Source: Umbilicaria muhlenbergii (Eukaryota > Ascomycota > Lecanoromycetes > Umbilicariales > Umbilicariaceae). From it: DNA of 64,000 bases. Shown piece after piece: positions 9,746 to 21,541 of the stretch. The stretch covers positions 2,041,507-2,105,506 of the forward strand of contig KK106981.1 of NCBI GenBank assembly GCA_000611775.1, given 5' to 3'. The notes beneath the pieces are model-generated. The model saw only the letters and a list, made by a program, of their open reading frames with translations. It made no database searches and was not told the DNA's origin. Position numbers and translations under genes: made by a program. Every line of letters begins with the position of its first letter. Within the stretch, counting starts at the first letter, position 1.

Positions 9746-12700
9746 GATTTTCTTCTGATTCTCATATGTTTCCTTCACTGTCATATCCTTTTCATTTGAT
9801 CAGATAATGTGACTCATCATTTATATCTTGCTGATCTAGAATTTCTTCTACCTTAAATTTCACATCTTGACTTTTCAGGTTAATCTCTGATGAATTTTCT
9901 TGTATTAACATTTTCAGGTCTGCTGATTCAAGTAGTGATATATGAAATACTGAGTGTATTCACATAGTGAGTGAAAGCTCAAGCTCACAGTTGACACTTC
10001 TCTTAGTTTTAGTAATTCAAAAAGGTCTCAACTTCATGTGATTCAATTTATTGTTAAGTTGCTTTGTCTTAATATTGTGACACAGAAGATATACTTTATT
10101 CTTTTCTTTAAGAGTAAATCCTTTATCTCTCTTTTTATTATGATATACTGCTGACTTTTCTGAGGTGAATTTAATATTCCTCTGCAGCATTTCATGCAAG
10201 TTCTTGAGGTGGTTCACTTGTACTCTTGCTCATTATGCTATCATTACTAGTCCCCTGGCCTCATTCATAGCTGGGTTGAAATCATAATTGATGTAAAATG
10301 ATGATACTTCAGTTGTCTCTGTTGCTGCTGAATTGTATATTAACTGAGCTATCAATAAGAGTTCTACTCAATTAGTTTATTAATAATTAACATAACACTG
10401 TAGGTACTGCTTCATAATCTGATTAAGTTGTTCAGTCTGTTCATCTGTCTGAGGATGATATGATGTTGATAACTTGTGATGAATCCTCAACTGATTCACT
10501 AATGACTTTCAGAACTTGAAGGTGAAGAGTTTGTCTTTATCAAAGATTATCTCTTTCAGCAGTTCATGATTGACTGTTATAATTCTTAAAAACATATATG
10601 TGAGTTCCTCTGCTGATGATGCTTTGTTATAAGGTATGAAGTATTCATACTTCATAAGTCTGTCAGTGATAATTAATATCAAGTTGTAGACTGCTTTCAT
10701 CAGGGGTTCTTTCAACTTTGATAACTTAATCACAAAGTTCAGTGTGATGCTTACTCATGATCTCAGTGATGTCCTTAATGACTTGAGTAAATCATATAAT
10801 TTATGTTGATCTGCTTTGCTTCTTCAGCAGATGTTGCACTTTTGAATGATTTCTTTAACTTTCTTCCTCATGTGTGAGAAGTAATATGTTCTTGTGAGTC
10901 ATTCTATCATCTTGTTAATTCCCTGATGATCATGTGTCTTGTTGAAATGACTTTCCTCTATTAGCTTCTGTTGAAGATTAACAGGAACATAAATCAAGTC
11001 TTAAAAAAATAATAAGCTTTTCTTCTTTTCAAAGCTTTCATGATCTTTAATATTCTGAAGAACTTGTTGTGTTAACTTGTCATTCTTCAATGCTTTTTGA
11101 ATCTTATTTTTAAAAATGTTATTCTTTACCTGCATGATGAGGTTGAACTGTCTGTTGAATGACATGTTCTCTTGCTCATCCTCTTGAAGGATAACATGAC
11201 TGATGACTGACTTATCTTGTAAGTAATCAGCTCATTAACTGAGAGTGTTCACTTTGATGTTCTCTGATCCTTTTTGATAATGAATCTTAAAATTATACTG
11301 TGACAATTCTTCTGATCAATGCACTTGTCTTTGATTTAAGACTTTCATTGTCATGAAATATAACAGATTTTTATGATCTGAGTATATTTAAACCTCATGT
11401 TTAAGTCCTTCTAGATACACACGTCATTGCTTAAATGTGTTAACAATAGTTAACAGCTTCTTGTCATGTATCTCATAACTCATTTCAGCGCTCAAAAACT
11501 TTCTTGAATAGAAAGCTACTGACTGTAGATGTCTCTTATCATTTGATTAATTGATGCATGCTTTTATAGCTTCATCTGACACATCTGTCTCAAGTGTAAT
11601 AAGCTTCTCAGGGTTGAAACTCATGAGAATGAGTTGAGAAGTGAATTTCTTCTTCAACTCATTAAAGACTTTCTGTGCTTCAGAAGATCACTCAAATTTC
11701 TGATCTTTTCTGATCAACTCTGTTAAAGGTGATGTGATTTTTGAATACTTCTCAATAAACTTCTTATAAAAGTTCATGAACTCAAGGAAGAACTGTACTT
11801 CCTTGATGTTCTTTAATACTGATCATTCAATCACAGATTGTATCTTCTCAGAGTTTATTTGTAACCCTTCTGATGTTACAATGAAGCTTAAAAAGTGTAC
11901 TTTCTTGAAATGAAAAAGACTCTTCTCAGGCTTTATCTGCAATCCTGCATCCTGAAGTGCTTGTAGAACTTTGTGAACATGCTGAACATGCTGCTCCTTT
12001 GTCTTGAAGTAGATCAGTATGTCATTAAGATATATAATCATGAACTGATTCAAGTATTCTCTTAATATGTTATTAATAAAAGCCTGAAATGTTGCTGATG
12101 TATTTGTCAATCTGAAAGGCATTACTAGGTACTTGTAGAGTCTGAACCTTGTTCAGAACACAGTTTTTCATTCATCTCCTTCTTTAATATGAATCTGGTT
12201 GAAAGCTCCTGAAATATTAAACTTGGTAAATCATTATGCTCTCTGAAACTGATCCTGCAGTTCTGAAATGAGTGGCAATGAATAACTGTTTTTGACAGTG
12301 ATATTGTTCAGTGCTCAGTAGTTGACACACAACCTGAGTGAATCATCTGACTTTGATACAAACAGTATTGAATATTCAGCTGAAGATTATGATTCTCATA
12401 TGAATCCTTTTCATAAGTTCTCCTCTAAGTATTCTCGCAAAGCATTTAGCTTTTGAGGTGACAATGAGTAAATAGGTTGCTTCATTGAAGTATAATCTTT
12501 CATGATCTTGATTTCATGATCTCATTCTTAATGTTTCAGCAAGGTGTCTTGATTCTTTACAGCTGTAAACAATTCCTTGAAGTCTTTATATTTTTTAGAG
12601 ATAAATAACTTGATAATGAGATTTCAGTCATCTTCAACTCACCTGCTTCACAGTATCTTTGCATCAGAATTCTTCAGTTCCTCATGTGTCTCTTCTGCTG

Positions 12701-13960
12701 ACATAATGAAGATCTTCACACCTTCAGGTGAGTTCAGAACTGAATATAACTTATTAAAATTATCACCCTTAATGAAGTATATCTCATTTTCAGCTCAATA
12801 AATCATTGAATTGACTGCTCAGAGTCATGATATTTCTAGAATTATATCACTTCCTGATTGCTTCATTATGTTGAATTGAATCTTTTCCCAATGTCAACCT
12901 AAACACATGAGCGTGGAAATCATCTCTTGGTTTACTCATTCATTGTTATGTTTCATAAAGGTCTCATTGAATTCTTGAAGTTTAAAAGGGTTTTTCTTCA
13001 CCTGTGTTTAAATTACATGTTTCACAGTAAATCCTGAGTTCATGAAGTTCCCTGTACAGTCACTGTTTATTAGCAGTCAGGCTGACTGATCATTGACTTT
13101 AACTTAAATATAAAAGTTACTCATGTCTTCCTGTGCTGCAGCAGTGAACTCTCATTGTCATTCACTGCTTGAAGGCTTTGAAATAAGCATCTTCAGGAGC
13201 CTCTGACCTGAAGAGCCTCTTAATTTTTTGAATTAAAAGGAGAGAAACTTAAGTTCTTCTTTACATACTTAAAGTCTTCTGAATTCACCTTCTGAGCTGA
13301 ATGTTTGTTCAGATCTCTTTTAAAGTATTCATTTTGAAGTTCTCATACTCTCATACAGAGTTCTCATGAGATGTGTGCTTCATTAAAGGTAACATATCCT
13401 CCTCTGATGATGAACTGAGAACCTTTCAGTGATGTCTCTTTGATTATATCTTGATAATTGGTTTCTTCATGATCTTGTCTTTGTGTAAATGCATCTCAGA
13501 TAATGTAAAAGATCTGTTTCTTTATCTTTTTTATTCACTTCACATACTCCTCTTTCTTGCTGAGGGCATTGAGTATTTCAGTATACATTCAAATTCACTT
13601 TTCTTCATGAGTAAATAATCATTCATCATTGTCTTCTTTTATAAGCTCTTCAGAGTTTTCAGAATCTGTTACTTTCATGAAGTCTTCCTTCTCACTAGAT
13701 GAGGGTATTATATCATCACTGTTAATGTAATTATCTTCTTGACTGAACTGCTTTCATCTGACTTGATGTTCTTTCACGTCTGTGATGAGGTCTTAATGAG
13801 AGGTTACAGCATATTCTTTTGCCTTCTTTGATTAACATGAAAATCATTCAAAGTCATTTTTATCACTCTGATGAATTACACAGCTGTCATCATAATAAGT
13901 TGTTCAAGACATAATGTTATGCTGAACTGATTCCTTCAGTGTCAGCTTTTTTAACACAGC
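9670..13960 (-). pseudogene. B pol: protease, RT, RNase H, integrase, chromodomain
   Basis: Domain order on the minus strand: protease near 13070 (LLINSDCTGNF, where DSG became NSD); RT about 12500-11800, with YLND at 12032-12021 in place of YLDD; RNase H about 11700-11250; integrase core around 10733-10509 (IITDRL, DKDKLFTFKF); integrase C-terminal region around 10217-10017; and a chromodomain at about 9880-9730 (VEEILDQ, YLIKWKGY with Trp as TGA, WEPEENLTHY). The pol frame is offset by -1 from gag. Trp codons are TGA nearly throughout. Otherwise the frame is well kept, so hypermutation rather than indels inactivated it. The C-terminal stop is uncertain. Confidence 0.85.
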
Positions 13961-13989
13961 TGCATATGTCTTCTTCTTTGATGAAAAGG

Positions 13990-14824
13990 CTTTCATTGAG
14001 ACTTAACAGTTGTGTGTGAAATGTTCTGATTTTTCACAGTTATAACAGTTTCCTCTGACTCTGATACTCTTTGATACTTGCTTAATCCCTCTCTGAAATT
14101 GATTTCTTTGAAAGGTTGCATTGATTTTCATCAGCTGAGGGCTGTAATAAGGTTGATTATTATACTGAGTGCTTTCATGAGGTTTGTTCATCTTCAGTGA
14201 TACATAATTCTTCTGACTCTTTTTCATGAATCTTTCATATGCATGATTGTTGATGATGACTGACTTTTCAATCATCTTAACTAAGGTACTTGATTGCTCT
14301 GATCAGAAGATTTCATCTTTAATGAAGTTCTTCAAGCCCTTGTAATACTGCGCAGTCAAGGCAGTGTCATCTCAGTTTATATACATGACATGTCTCTGAA
14401 AATTGATTACATACATCATGACAGCTTCTTTCTGCACAATGTTGCAGATTTCATGCTTCATGATTCTTTCTTGATTAATGATTTCAAACATGATTCTTAT
14501 CTGCTTCTTGAACTTTTTTAAACTGATGAAGATTTCATTCATCTCATCATCATGATCCTTCTTCTCATTTTTCATATAATCTCAGAAGGTCAGCTCAAAT
14601 CAATTAAGAGCATCAGATCTCAAGTAGAAAGATGCATACAACACTTTATTAACTTTCTTTTTGAACATGATGTGATTGAGGTGAATATAAGTATCAAGCT
14701 GAGTGAGGAATGAACTCAGCATCCTTCATTCCTTTAAGAACTTATCTGATGATGAGATCTTGATCTTCATCCCTGATGACATCAGACTCTTAATGACTGA
14801 TGAGTCATGACTGAAAGTTGCCAT
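13990..14824 (-). pseudogene. B gag: capsid and CCHC zinc knuckle
   Basis: Translation from ATG 14824 (MATFSHDSS) gives a frame interrupted only by TGA codons at apparent Trp positions. The capsid block includes VLYASFYLRSDALNWFEL and IRIMFEIINQERIMK. The C-terminal part ends with a complete CX2CX4HX4C knuckle (CYNCEKSEHFTHNC, near 14045-14003). Gag packages the element RNA in other Ty3/Gypsy elements. This copy is interrupted. The frame then appears to shift by -1 into protease. Confidence 0.8.
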
Positions 14825-14889
14825 TCTTGTGAGGAACTCATGAGTCACAGTTCATTTCACAACTGATATCTCAAGAGTAATGCTTAAAG

Positions 14890-15310
14890 TGTAACAGGTG
14901 ATATCATAGTGATGAAGATAATACAATCATTCAATGAATTATATTAACATTCATTTAATCACAGCGCTTGATTTAATGAACTACTGATCACATGTAGACT
15001 TGAATAAGCTGAAGGGATCAGATCTATGAGATTACATTCAATACATGAGTTGAGCATGAGCTCTTAACTATGAATCTACCTGTGATTATATAAAACTTTA
15101 AGAGACTCATGTGTAACTGTACTGCTTGATGTGTGTAATCTCTCTGCTCAGGGTGCTCATGCTCTGAGCATCATGAGCAGTATCACATGTACATCTACTG
15201 CATGTATCAACTAAGTGCTCAGGGTGCTCATGCTCTGAGCATCATGAGCAGTACTACATGTACGCCTGCTATATGTATCAATCAGGTACCATCTAGTGAG
15301 AGGTGTAACA
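14890..15310 (-). repeat. 5' LTR of B (421 bp)
   Basis: It pairs with 8697-9158, begins TGTAACAGGTGATATC on the plus strand and ends GAGAGGTGTAACA. It has two hairpin units instead of three. It retains the GATTATATAAAAC block that contains the candidate TATA element. Confidence 0.93.
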
Positions 15311-15417
15311 TAAGTGTATATAGTTTAAGACTATGATATTAACTAATAATTTAATGATATATTTATGAGAGAAAACTCTCTGATTAACTTGTTTTATCAA
15401 TTTTTTAAGTAATTGCT

Positions 15418-15623
15418 TGTCATGATATAATAACACATCTGAGTTAATGCTTTTTAAGTGATTTAACAATGCATATAATAAAACTCTGTGCTGCTCTCTC
15501 TTTCACTTCTTAGTTATTAGTTTTATATAGTTAAAATTATATACTTTATATATGTTTATATCTCATGTTGTCACATACCTTGACTATACTTTCTTTTTTA
15601 ATAAGAGATATTATAATTTAACA
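15418..15623 (+). repeat. 5' LTR of E1 (about 206 bp)
   Basis: The proposed limits are TGTCATGATATAATAAC at the left and TTATAATTTAACA at the right, giving TG...CA ends. The right part matches the split E2 LTR (48225-48438 plus 54935-54948), including TTATATCTCATG and GTCACATACCT. The left limit is inferred from where F1 similarity ends. Confidence 0.6.
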
Positions 15624-16900
15624 GTTCTAATAACTTTACCTTTTAAAAAGTGATAACTTGAGATAAGATGCAGACTTAAAATCAATTACATTAAACTTTT
15701 AAAGCAGAATGAGATATGATGATGAAGAATTAATAAAATAATGATGAAACATTACTCATTTTCTCTGTTATCAGTGAAGTGAACTTCATGACTGAGAAAT
15801 CCTCAGGTGAAATAATATGTAACATTAATAATAAAATTATACAGACAAGATGACAGTGAGATGAACTTTTAAAATAATAAAAGCTGCAACAGCTCTGACA
15901 AGAAGTTTTAATACTGCAAGTTAATTTATTTAAGAATCTTATCACTCATGTTAATACTTCAATTGAGAGGTTCTTTAATTTAATGAATATTAAGTTCATA
16001 ACAAGCAAGTGAAGTGCTGATGAAATATTATTAACATGAAATATATAATCATGAATTCAGGCAAAGGAGTTACTGTTATATTATAATAAAAATATAAAGA
16101 AGCATCTGAATTAAATATGAAATATAAAAAATATCTTCTGTTTCAGCTCAGCTGATTTCCCTTATGAAGAGAATAAAGTGATTTATATCATGTAATACTT
16201 AAAAAGTGAATCAAAGGCATGACTGCAAGATAATGAGATTAAAAATTATTTCATCATCATTTAAAATGATTTTGTGAAATTTCTGCTCAACATTATTGAG
16301 AACTCTGTGAATCATCAGCTTTACATTACTCAATTATATAATGATGTTGTTTAATTACCTCATTAATCAGTTTAAGCTTTTAATAATTATTTAAGCATCT
16401 TGAAAGCTCAATTACTTCTTTATAATAAAGAGCACATGAGGACTCACTTTTTTACAAAATTAAAACCTGAGGTTCAAGCAGCCTTAATGAATTATTAAGA
16501 CTTATTCATAATTTAAAAAAAATTATCATCTTGACTGCACACCTGAAGAATAATCTATGTTTGAGAGATGTCATAAAGTTAAAAGTAAATATTAATACAA
16601 TAATTACTTTTAATTATAAATTTAAGCTGTCATTGAAGCCTATGAAGAATAAGGATCACAAGCTCAGCAAGAGCAAAATAAAAAGTAAATGAAATAATAA
16701 ATATAAAAGCAGATCACTGAAGACACCTGTAATAAAAAACTTATTACACATAATTAATTAAAATTATAATCAGAAGAGATATTATTCCCTTGATTATTCA
16801 CAATCTGCAAAGAATCTTAATCTGAATAAAATCTTAATTACAGCTTTTTCAACATTAAAAAATGAAAACACTTCAGTGAAGACTTCATGCTGTTGAAGTG
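15624..16900 (+). pseudogene. E1 gag remnant
   Basis: This is the plus-strand match to E2 gag (54960-56950). Recognisable pieces are a central capsid block (DDFMKFLLNII, HITQLYNNAVQLSHQ in E2) and a basic tail rich in Lys. Stops at Trp and Gln positions are frequent. No zinc knuckle is clear. The gag assignment rests on position between LTR and pol and on the capsid-like block. Confidence 0.55.
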
Positions 16901-17686
16901 CTGAACAAAAGTAGTTTTGAAGTTTAATTTAATTGTTGATGAACAAATCCTTAACAATAATAATGTTATACTCATGCAAGCTCTATTGAATATGAGAGCT
17001 GAAGTTAATATGATTTTTTAACATTTCATTATTGAGCATCAATTGACTCAAATGAAGGACTCATTACTGTAATCTTAATTCTTAAATAATCAGAAGGCTT
17101 ACTGCTTCAGTGTTTATCATGTGTGTTATCAACTTATTAACAATTGAGGACAGTTTTGAGACTGTGAACATGTATTTTATACTTTAAAAAAATTAGGATC
17201 ACCTCTTATTCTTGAATTCTCTGCATTAAAAACTGAGCATGTATGAATTGATTGTGAAATCAAGGTGTGATATTTCAACATTAAAAATTAATTCATTAAG
17301 TTACAGTCACCTGATGAATTTATAAAAGAGATTCAAGATTAATCTGCTGTTTATGTTGTGATATGAGTCAGTTGAAGTGATGATGTTGAATTAAAAGTGC
17401 GCATACAAAGTGCTATTATAATATCAGTTATACTTAAGAAATACACTAATTATACAGATGTGTTCTTCATAGAGAATGCTGAACTTTTTTCATCTTATAA
17501 AATCAGTGATCATGTGATTGATCTGAACAGCAAAGACTCATCTTATGATCTTTTATATAACTTCTTCAATACTAAGTTAAAGGTGTTATGAGAATACTTG
17601 AATGACATTTTAATAAAAGATTAAATCTGTCATTTCATGAACTCTGCTGAGGCACTCATCCTTTTTGTTTCAAAGAAAGATAAAGG
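16900..17686 (+). pseudogene. E1 pol, N-terminal part
   Basis: This covers the protease and the start of reverse transcriptase, up to the point where A2 is inserted (TSD AAAGG at 17682-17686). The stretch 17397-17591 stays open and includes HVIDLNSKDSSYDLLY, the usual entry motif of Ty3/Gypsy RT. The rest of the RT resumes at 46691 with GLHLCINY-like sequence. Confidence 0.65.
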
Positions 17687-17723
17687 TGTAACAGGTGATG
17701 TTATAATGATTAAAATAATATTG

Positions 17724-17994
17724 TGTAAAAGGTGAGGTGTACAACAGAGTGTCATAGTGATGTTTGAACAGAGTGTCATAAGCAAAAGTCATGATAAAGT
17801 TAATGCAGTGATTATACATCTTCTATTCAGTGGCAAAACTGATCACTGAGGAAGCAGGTTTCTGAACCTCCTTGTGAAGAGTTTTCACTTGATGTCAAGG
17901 CGCTAGGCGCTGAGTCATCATATTTATATAATGTCATATTATAGTGTTGTACTATAATGTTGTACTGTCATACTATTATATGATGACCCTGACA
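17724..17994 (-). repeat. 3' LTR of G (271 bp)
   Basis: It starts TGTAAAAGGTGAGG and ends ATGACCCTGACA. It contains the palindrome GGCGCTAGGCGC-like block and short ATTATAGTGTTGTACT direct repeats. Against the other LTR it shows reciprocal CA versus TG differences at offsets 19-20, 30-31 and 46-47, each consistent with a lost CpG. Confidence 0.94.
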
Positions 17995-18010
17995 CAGCAT
18001 TCCCCTTCTC

Positions 18011-18064
18011 ATGACGTCATCCCTGAAGCCAACTGACCACTCATAAACTTCATTATGACGTCAT
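18011..18064. promoter_or_regulatory. Two perfect ATGACGTCAT palindromes (CRE/ATF-type sites)
   Basis: ATGACGTCAT occurs at 18011-18020 and again at 18055-18064. The core TGACGTCA is the classical bZIP (CRE/ATF) binding site. Both sites keep their CpG in DNA where CpG is nearly absent. They lie just inside the 3' LTR of G, about 0.4 kb upstream of the plus-strand gene, so they are candidate control sites for it. Function is inferred from sequence and position. Confidence 0.55.
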
Positions 18065-18479
18065 AACAGTTGAGGTTGTAGGGTGAGCATGTTGAACTTG
18101 TAGAATGATCACGTGAAACTGCACTAAAGTAAGGCTGATCACATGCCTCACTTAATGATGATGATATCACGCTGGCAGTAAGCTTTCTTCATAACATAAA
18201 CATCAAAAACCACAATGTTTACTGTAGGTTTAAAACACCCCTTCCCTTGTGTTTCTTCTTCATCATTTCTATTATGACATGTTGTCATACTTCTCATGAC
18301 TTTTCTGCAGCTTGTTGAGTGACCTGATGACTTCATGATGTCATTCTCATTGCAGAGGTGTTCACCTCATGAAGGGAGTGTCATGAAGCTTGCAGCTCAT
18401 GACTCAACATTCTTGTGATGTCATACTTCCTGTCATACATCATATGAATGCTAACATGATATATAAGCAATCAATACTT

Positions 18480-19518
18480 GAACTCTTGAACTCACAGCCG
18501 TGGACAACAGTGAAGACCCGCCTTCATCAGGGAAGCCTGTTGATCTCTGAGCTCAGTGTGATGAGGAGGGCTCTGAGTCAGAGTCAATGAATGAAACTGT
18601 GATGATTGACACCTTCAGAAAGAGATGAGGAAACAGAGTGATAAAACTGACTGTTCAGCACCTGAAGAGGGTCAAGTGTTTACCTCTGAGTGACATCTTC
18701 AGCAGTGGTTCCTGCTCTGTGTGATGTCATGATGATACCTTGCTGCCAGCTCATGTGCAGCAGGCTCATCATCATGAGCGTGTGATTTGAGAGAACCTCA
18801 ATCACATGCTGTCAGGTACTGCTCACTGTGACTCTTGCAGAAGAGCTGAAGTTGATCAGTGCTTCATGTCACAGGTCAATTCAGCCTGCGCTTGTTGCAT
18901 GTCACTCTGCAACCCTCATGATCAATGCATGATGAAGCCTCTGATCATCACTGCTTTGACCTTTGAGAGCTCTGATGTTGTTGTTCTGCGCACGCGTGCC
19001 TATGATGACAGGAGGGGTGATGACACACTGTAAGTTTGCCTTTTCTAATCCCCTTTCATTTTGTTTCATTTAGTATGAATATGATGTACTTGTCATACCT
19101 ATGACATTTTGTCATACTGTCATACATACAACATTTTGTCATACTGCTGTACTGTTGCACTGTTGTACTACTGATATGTTAATTGTTGTATAGCACCTGA
19201 CAGCTGATCAATTCCTCATGTCACTGCTCTTTACTGATCACTACTGACACCCTTCATGCCCTCTGTAGCTGCTCCTCAACATGAGTTTCTTGACTCCTTT
19301 GAGTTGAAATGTGTTAATTCAGTAGTTCTGAGGAGCTCATTCAGGCTCTTGCTGTCTTGCTGAAAAGCACTGCTCATGCTCTCTGTGTCCTCAACGCTCA
19401 TTAATCTCATCATCATCAAGAGTATATTGAACTCTGTGAGCAGCGCTGCATTGAGGAGATGAGGTCAGAGGCTTCATCAGACAGTGAAGAAGAGTTTGAA
19501 ATGATGAAAGACAAGTAG
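18480..19518 (+). pseudogene. Antisense gene of G: acidic leader, Cys cluster, intron, acidic tail
   Basis: One plus-strand frame runs from about 18480 to 19029, broken only by a few TGA codons (likely former Trp). It holds an acidic leader (DEEGSESESMNETV, from 18560). A Cys cluster follows from 18827, with spacing CX2CX7CX8CX2CX9C, close to but not exactly Zn2Cys6. GTAAGT at 19030-19035 is a strong donor. Acceptors ending at 19268 or 19322 both rejoin the same downstream frame. The tail ends SDSEEEFEMMKDK with TAG at 19516-19518. The start codon is unclear; ATG 18806 is one option. The gene runs opposite to gag-pol, as in A and B. Function is unknown, but a DNA-binding protein is plausible. 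Confidence 0.6.
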
Positions 19519-20165
19519 ATAAATGAGGGTGACTTGACACAGCACTGATGAGGGGTTGAGTGCAAGATGTTGATCTCAGATTCATTTTGATCTTCAAACC
19601 TGAAATGAAATGCTTCTGTGCTTAAGTGTTCTCTGCAATGTGACATGTCTGTGATAATGTAGTTCATGCAGTAATCTTATTAAAGATTCTGTTGTAACAT
19701 CATAGCATCATAGCTCCTGTCATACTTGTTGTAGAGCACAGGCTTCATCATAGAAGATCAGGTTAACAAGACTGACAAGGTTTTCAGTTCTTAAGACTCA
19801 TGACTTTTGCAACAGCTTCTTAATTAACCTCAAAGAGTCACATCTTAAGGCTCATGACTTTTGTGACAGCTTCTTAATCAACCTTGAAGGGTCACGTCTT
19901 AAGGCTCACCTGAATTTCTGTTTGTCAGGGTTGTCAGCATGGAATTTTTACATTTTTGCCTTTGCATTACAGATGAAGTGTGTTGACTTTCATGTGTCAT
20001 CTCACACCTGGTCTGTCAGCTTTCATTTAATGAGGTATTGAAGCCTGCTGTCACAAACATGATTATTCACAATTGCCTCAACTTCTCACTCATCATCTCA
20101 GTTGAGTAGTAGGTCTTTTCCTGCCAATGCAGAGGACACATGACGTGTGTCTTAAAATCATCAGC
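19519..20165 (-). pseudogene. G pol 3' end with chromodomain
   Basis: On the minus strand, roughly 20100-19900 reads EVEAIVNNH, LQYLIKWKL, WKSTHF and KFHADNPDKQKF, with Trp as TGA. This is the layout of a chromodomain ending a chromoviral integrase. The integrase C-terminal region expected just before it is missing, so the palindrome to the right appears to replace or accompany a deletion. Between 19800 and 19910 a 66-bp-scale direct repeat (CTTAAGGCTCATGACTTTTG) is visible. Confidence 0.65.
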
Positions 20166-21541
20166 AATTTAGCAAGTTAGCTCTGAGTTAGTTTTTAGCA
20201 CTTTGAGCGCTCTGAGCTTCTGATCTCATGTCCCAGCTAACAGCCGCTCTTAGCACTCTTTGAGCGCTTTGAGCTCAACCTTAAATCTTGAGCGGAACAT
20301 CAAAATTTTGTGATAAAAAAACAGTTATTAAAACAATTGTTTAAACAAGTACACACACAGTGTTATAATAACAGTAAAACTTATAATAAGTAAACTTTTG
20401 CTAAAATTCACTTTTCTGCAATAAAAAATCATGATTTGTTGAGTCTGAAAGCACTGTATAAGTGTTGAGTTCTGAATATTTAAAGAACTTCAAGATTTTC
20501 ACCACTTAAAAATTTACACACTTTAATAACTTTTGCAACTCAACAGATATGAAGAAACTTTCAATGCATAAATTATAAAAAACAGTATTATCTATTAATG
20601 TTAAATTAAAAGTTTCTTCATAACTGCTATTGTTGTTAAGTTATATTTAATTCAAGTTTTCAACAGCGAAAAATCTTTCAAAAAAAGTCACATACTTTGA
20701 ATAACTATTGCGCTTTTATACTTATAATATAACTTTCAGTCTATAAGTTGTAGAGAAGAAGCTATTAAACAGTTCTATAACTTAAAGTTTTTTTATAACT
20801 GTTGTTGTTAAAAAGTTACATTGATTTCAAACTTTCAGTGACGAAAATCACAACATTAATAAACAGACTTTTAATGACTTTTTGAATAACTCAACAACAA
20901 CAACACATAAAAAGAAACTTTGTATAAAAAAAACTCTTAAACAGCTTATTCTCTACAACTTATAAACTAAAAGTTATATCATAAGTATAAAAGCGCAATA
21001 GTTATTCAAAGTATGTGACTTTTTTTGAAAGATTTTTCACTATTAAAAACTTGAATTAAATATAACTTAACAACAACAGCAATTATGAAGAAACTTTTAA
21101 TTTAACATTAATAAAAAATACTGTTCTTTATAACTTATGCATTGAAAGTTTCTTCATATCTGTTGAGGTGCAAAAGTTATTAAAGTGTGTAAATTTTCAA
21201 GTGATGAAAATCTTGAAGTTCTTTAAATATTCAGAACTCAACACTTATACAGTGCTTTCAAACTCAACAAATCATGATTTTTTATTGCAGAAAAGTGAAT
21301 TTTAGCAAAAGTTTACTTATTATAAGTTTTACTGTTATTATAACACTGTGTGTGTACTTGTTTAAACAATTGTTTTAATAATTATTTTCTTATCACAAAA
21401 TTTTGATGTTCTGCTCAAGATTTAAGGTTAAGCTTAAAGCGCTCAGAGGATGCTAAGAGCAGCTGTTAGCTGAGACATGAGATCAGAAGCTCAGAGCACT
21501 CAAAGTGCTAAAAACTAACTCAGAGCTAACTTGCTAAATTG
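20166..21541. repeat. 1.4-kb near-perfect palindrome (foldback element)
   Basis: The left arm runs from AGCAATTTAGCAAGTTAGCT at 20166 to about 20810. The right arm runs from about 20890 to the matching GCTAACTTGCTAAATTGC at 21541. The arms match almost throughout, around an irregular centre of roughly 100 bp. No transposase or other coding is visible. No clear target-site duplication is seen. It interrupts G integrase and could be a foldback or MITE-like insertion, or an inverted duplication. A transcript across it would form a long hairpin. Confidence 0.85.

Larger units (their letters stand above)
8697..15310 (-). mobile_element. Complete B-family chromovirus (6.6 kb), TSD TAAGT
   Basis: The element has two LTRs (8697-9158 and 14890-15310) and is flanked by a perfect 5-bp duplication TAAGT at 8692-8696 and 15311-15315. 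On the minus strand it encodes gag, protease, reverse transcriptase, RNase H, integrase and a chromodomain. On the plus strand, between pol and the 3' LTR, it carries an antisense ORF. B is related to family A in gene order, sequence and LTR core, but its LTR has GCTCATGCTCTGAGCATCAT hairpin repeats that A lacks. It is inserted in repeat F1. Confidence 0.95.
7712..15417 (+). repeat. Repeat F1, interrupted by element B (7712-8696 and 15316-15417)
   Basis: With element B removed this is about 1.09 kb. It begins CTGCTATTGATGTTAAAATT, contains the 72-bp tandem array, and ends AAGTAATTGCT against the E1 LTR. It matches repeat F2 (about 59.09-59.63 kb, opposite strand), but the two copies are circularly permuted relative to each other. 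The end AGTAATTGCT of F1 corresponds to AGCGGCTGCT inside F2, differing only by C-to-T and G-to-A changes. No coding sequence is visible. It could be an LTR, a satellite monomer or a small mobile element. Confidence 0.55.

Noticed and set aside
15730-15945. Minus-strand frames at 15730-15945 and 55055-55342 as genes
   Set aside because: They are opposite-strand shadows of E1 and E2 gag. Similarity between the two only reflects the shared element.
18390-18590. 66-codon plus-strand frame as a separate gene
   Set aside because: It overlaps the longer frame of the G antisense gene in another phase. It could be part of an upstream exon, but nothing seen supports it on its own.
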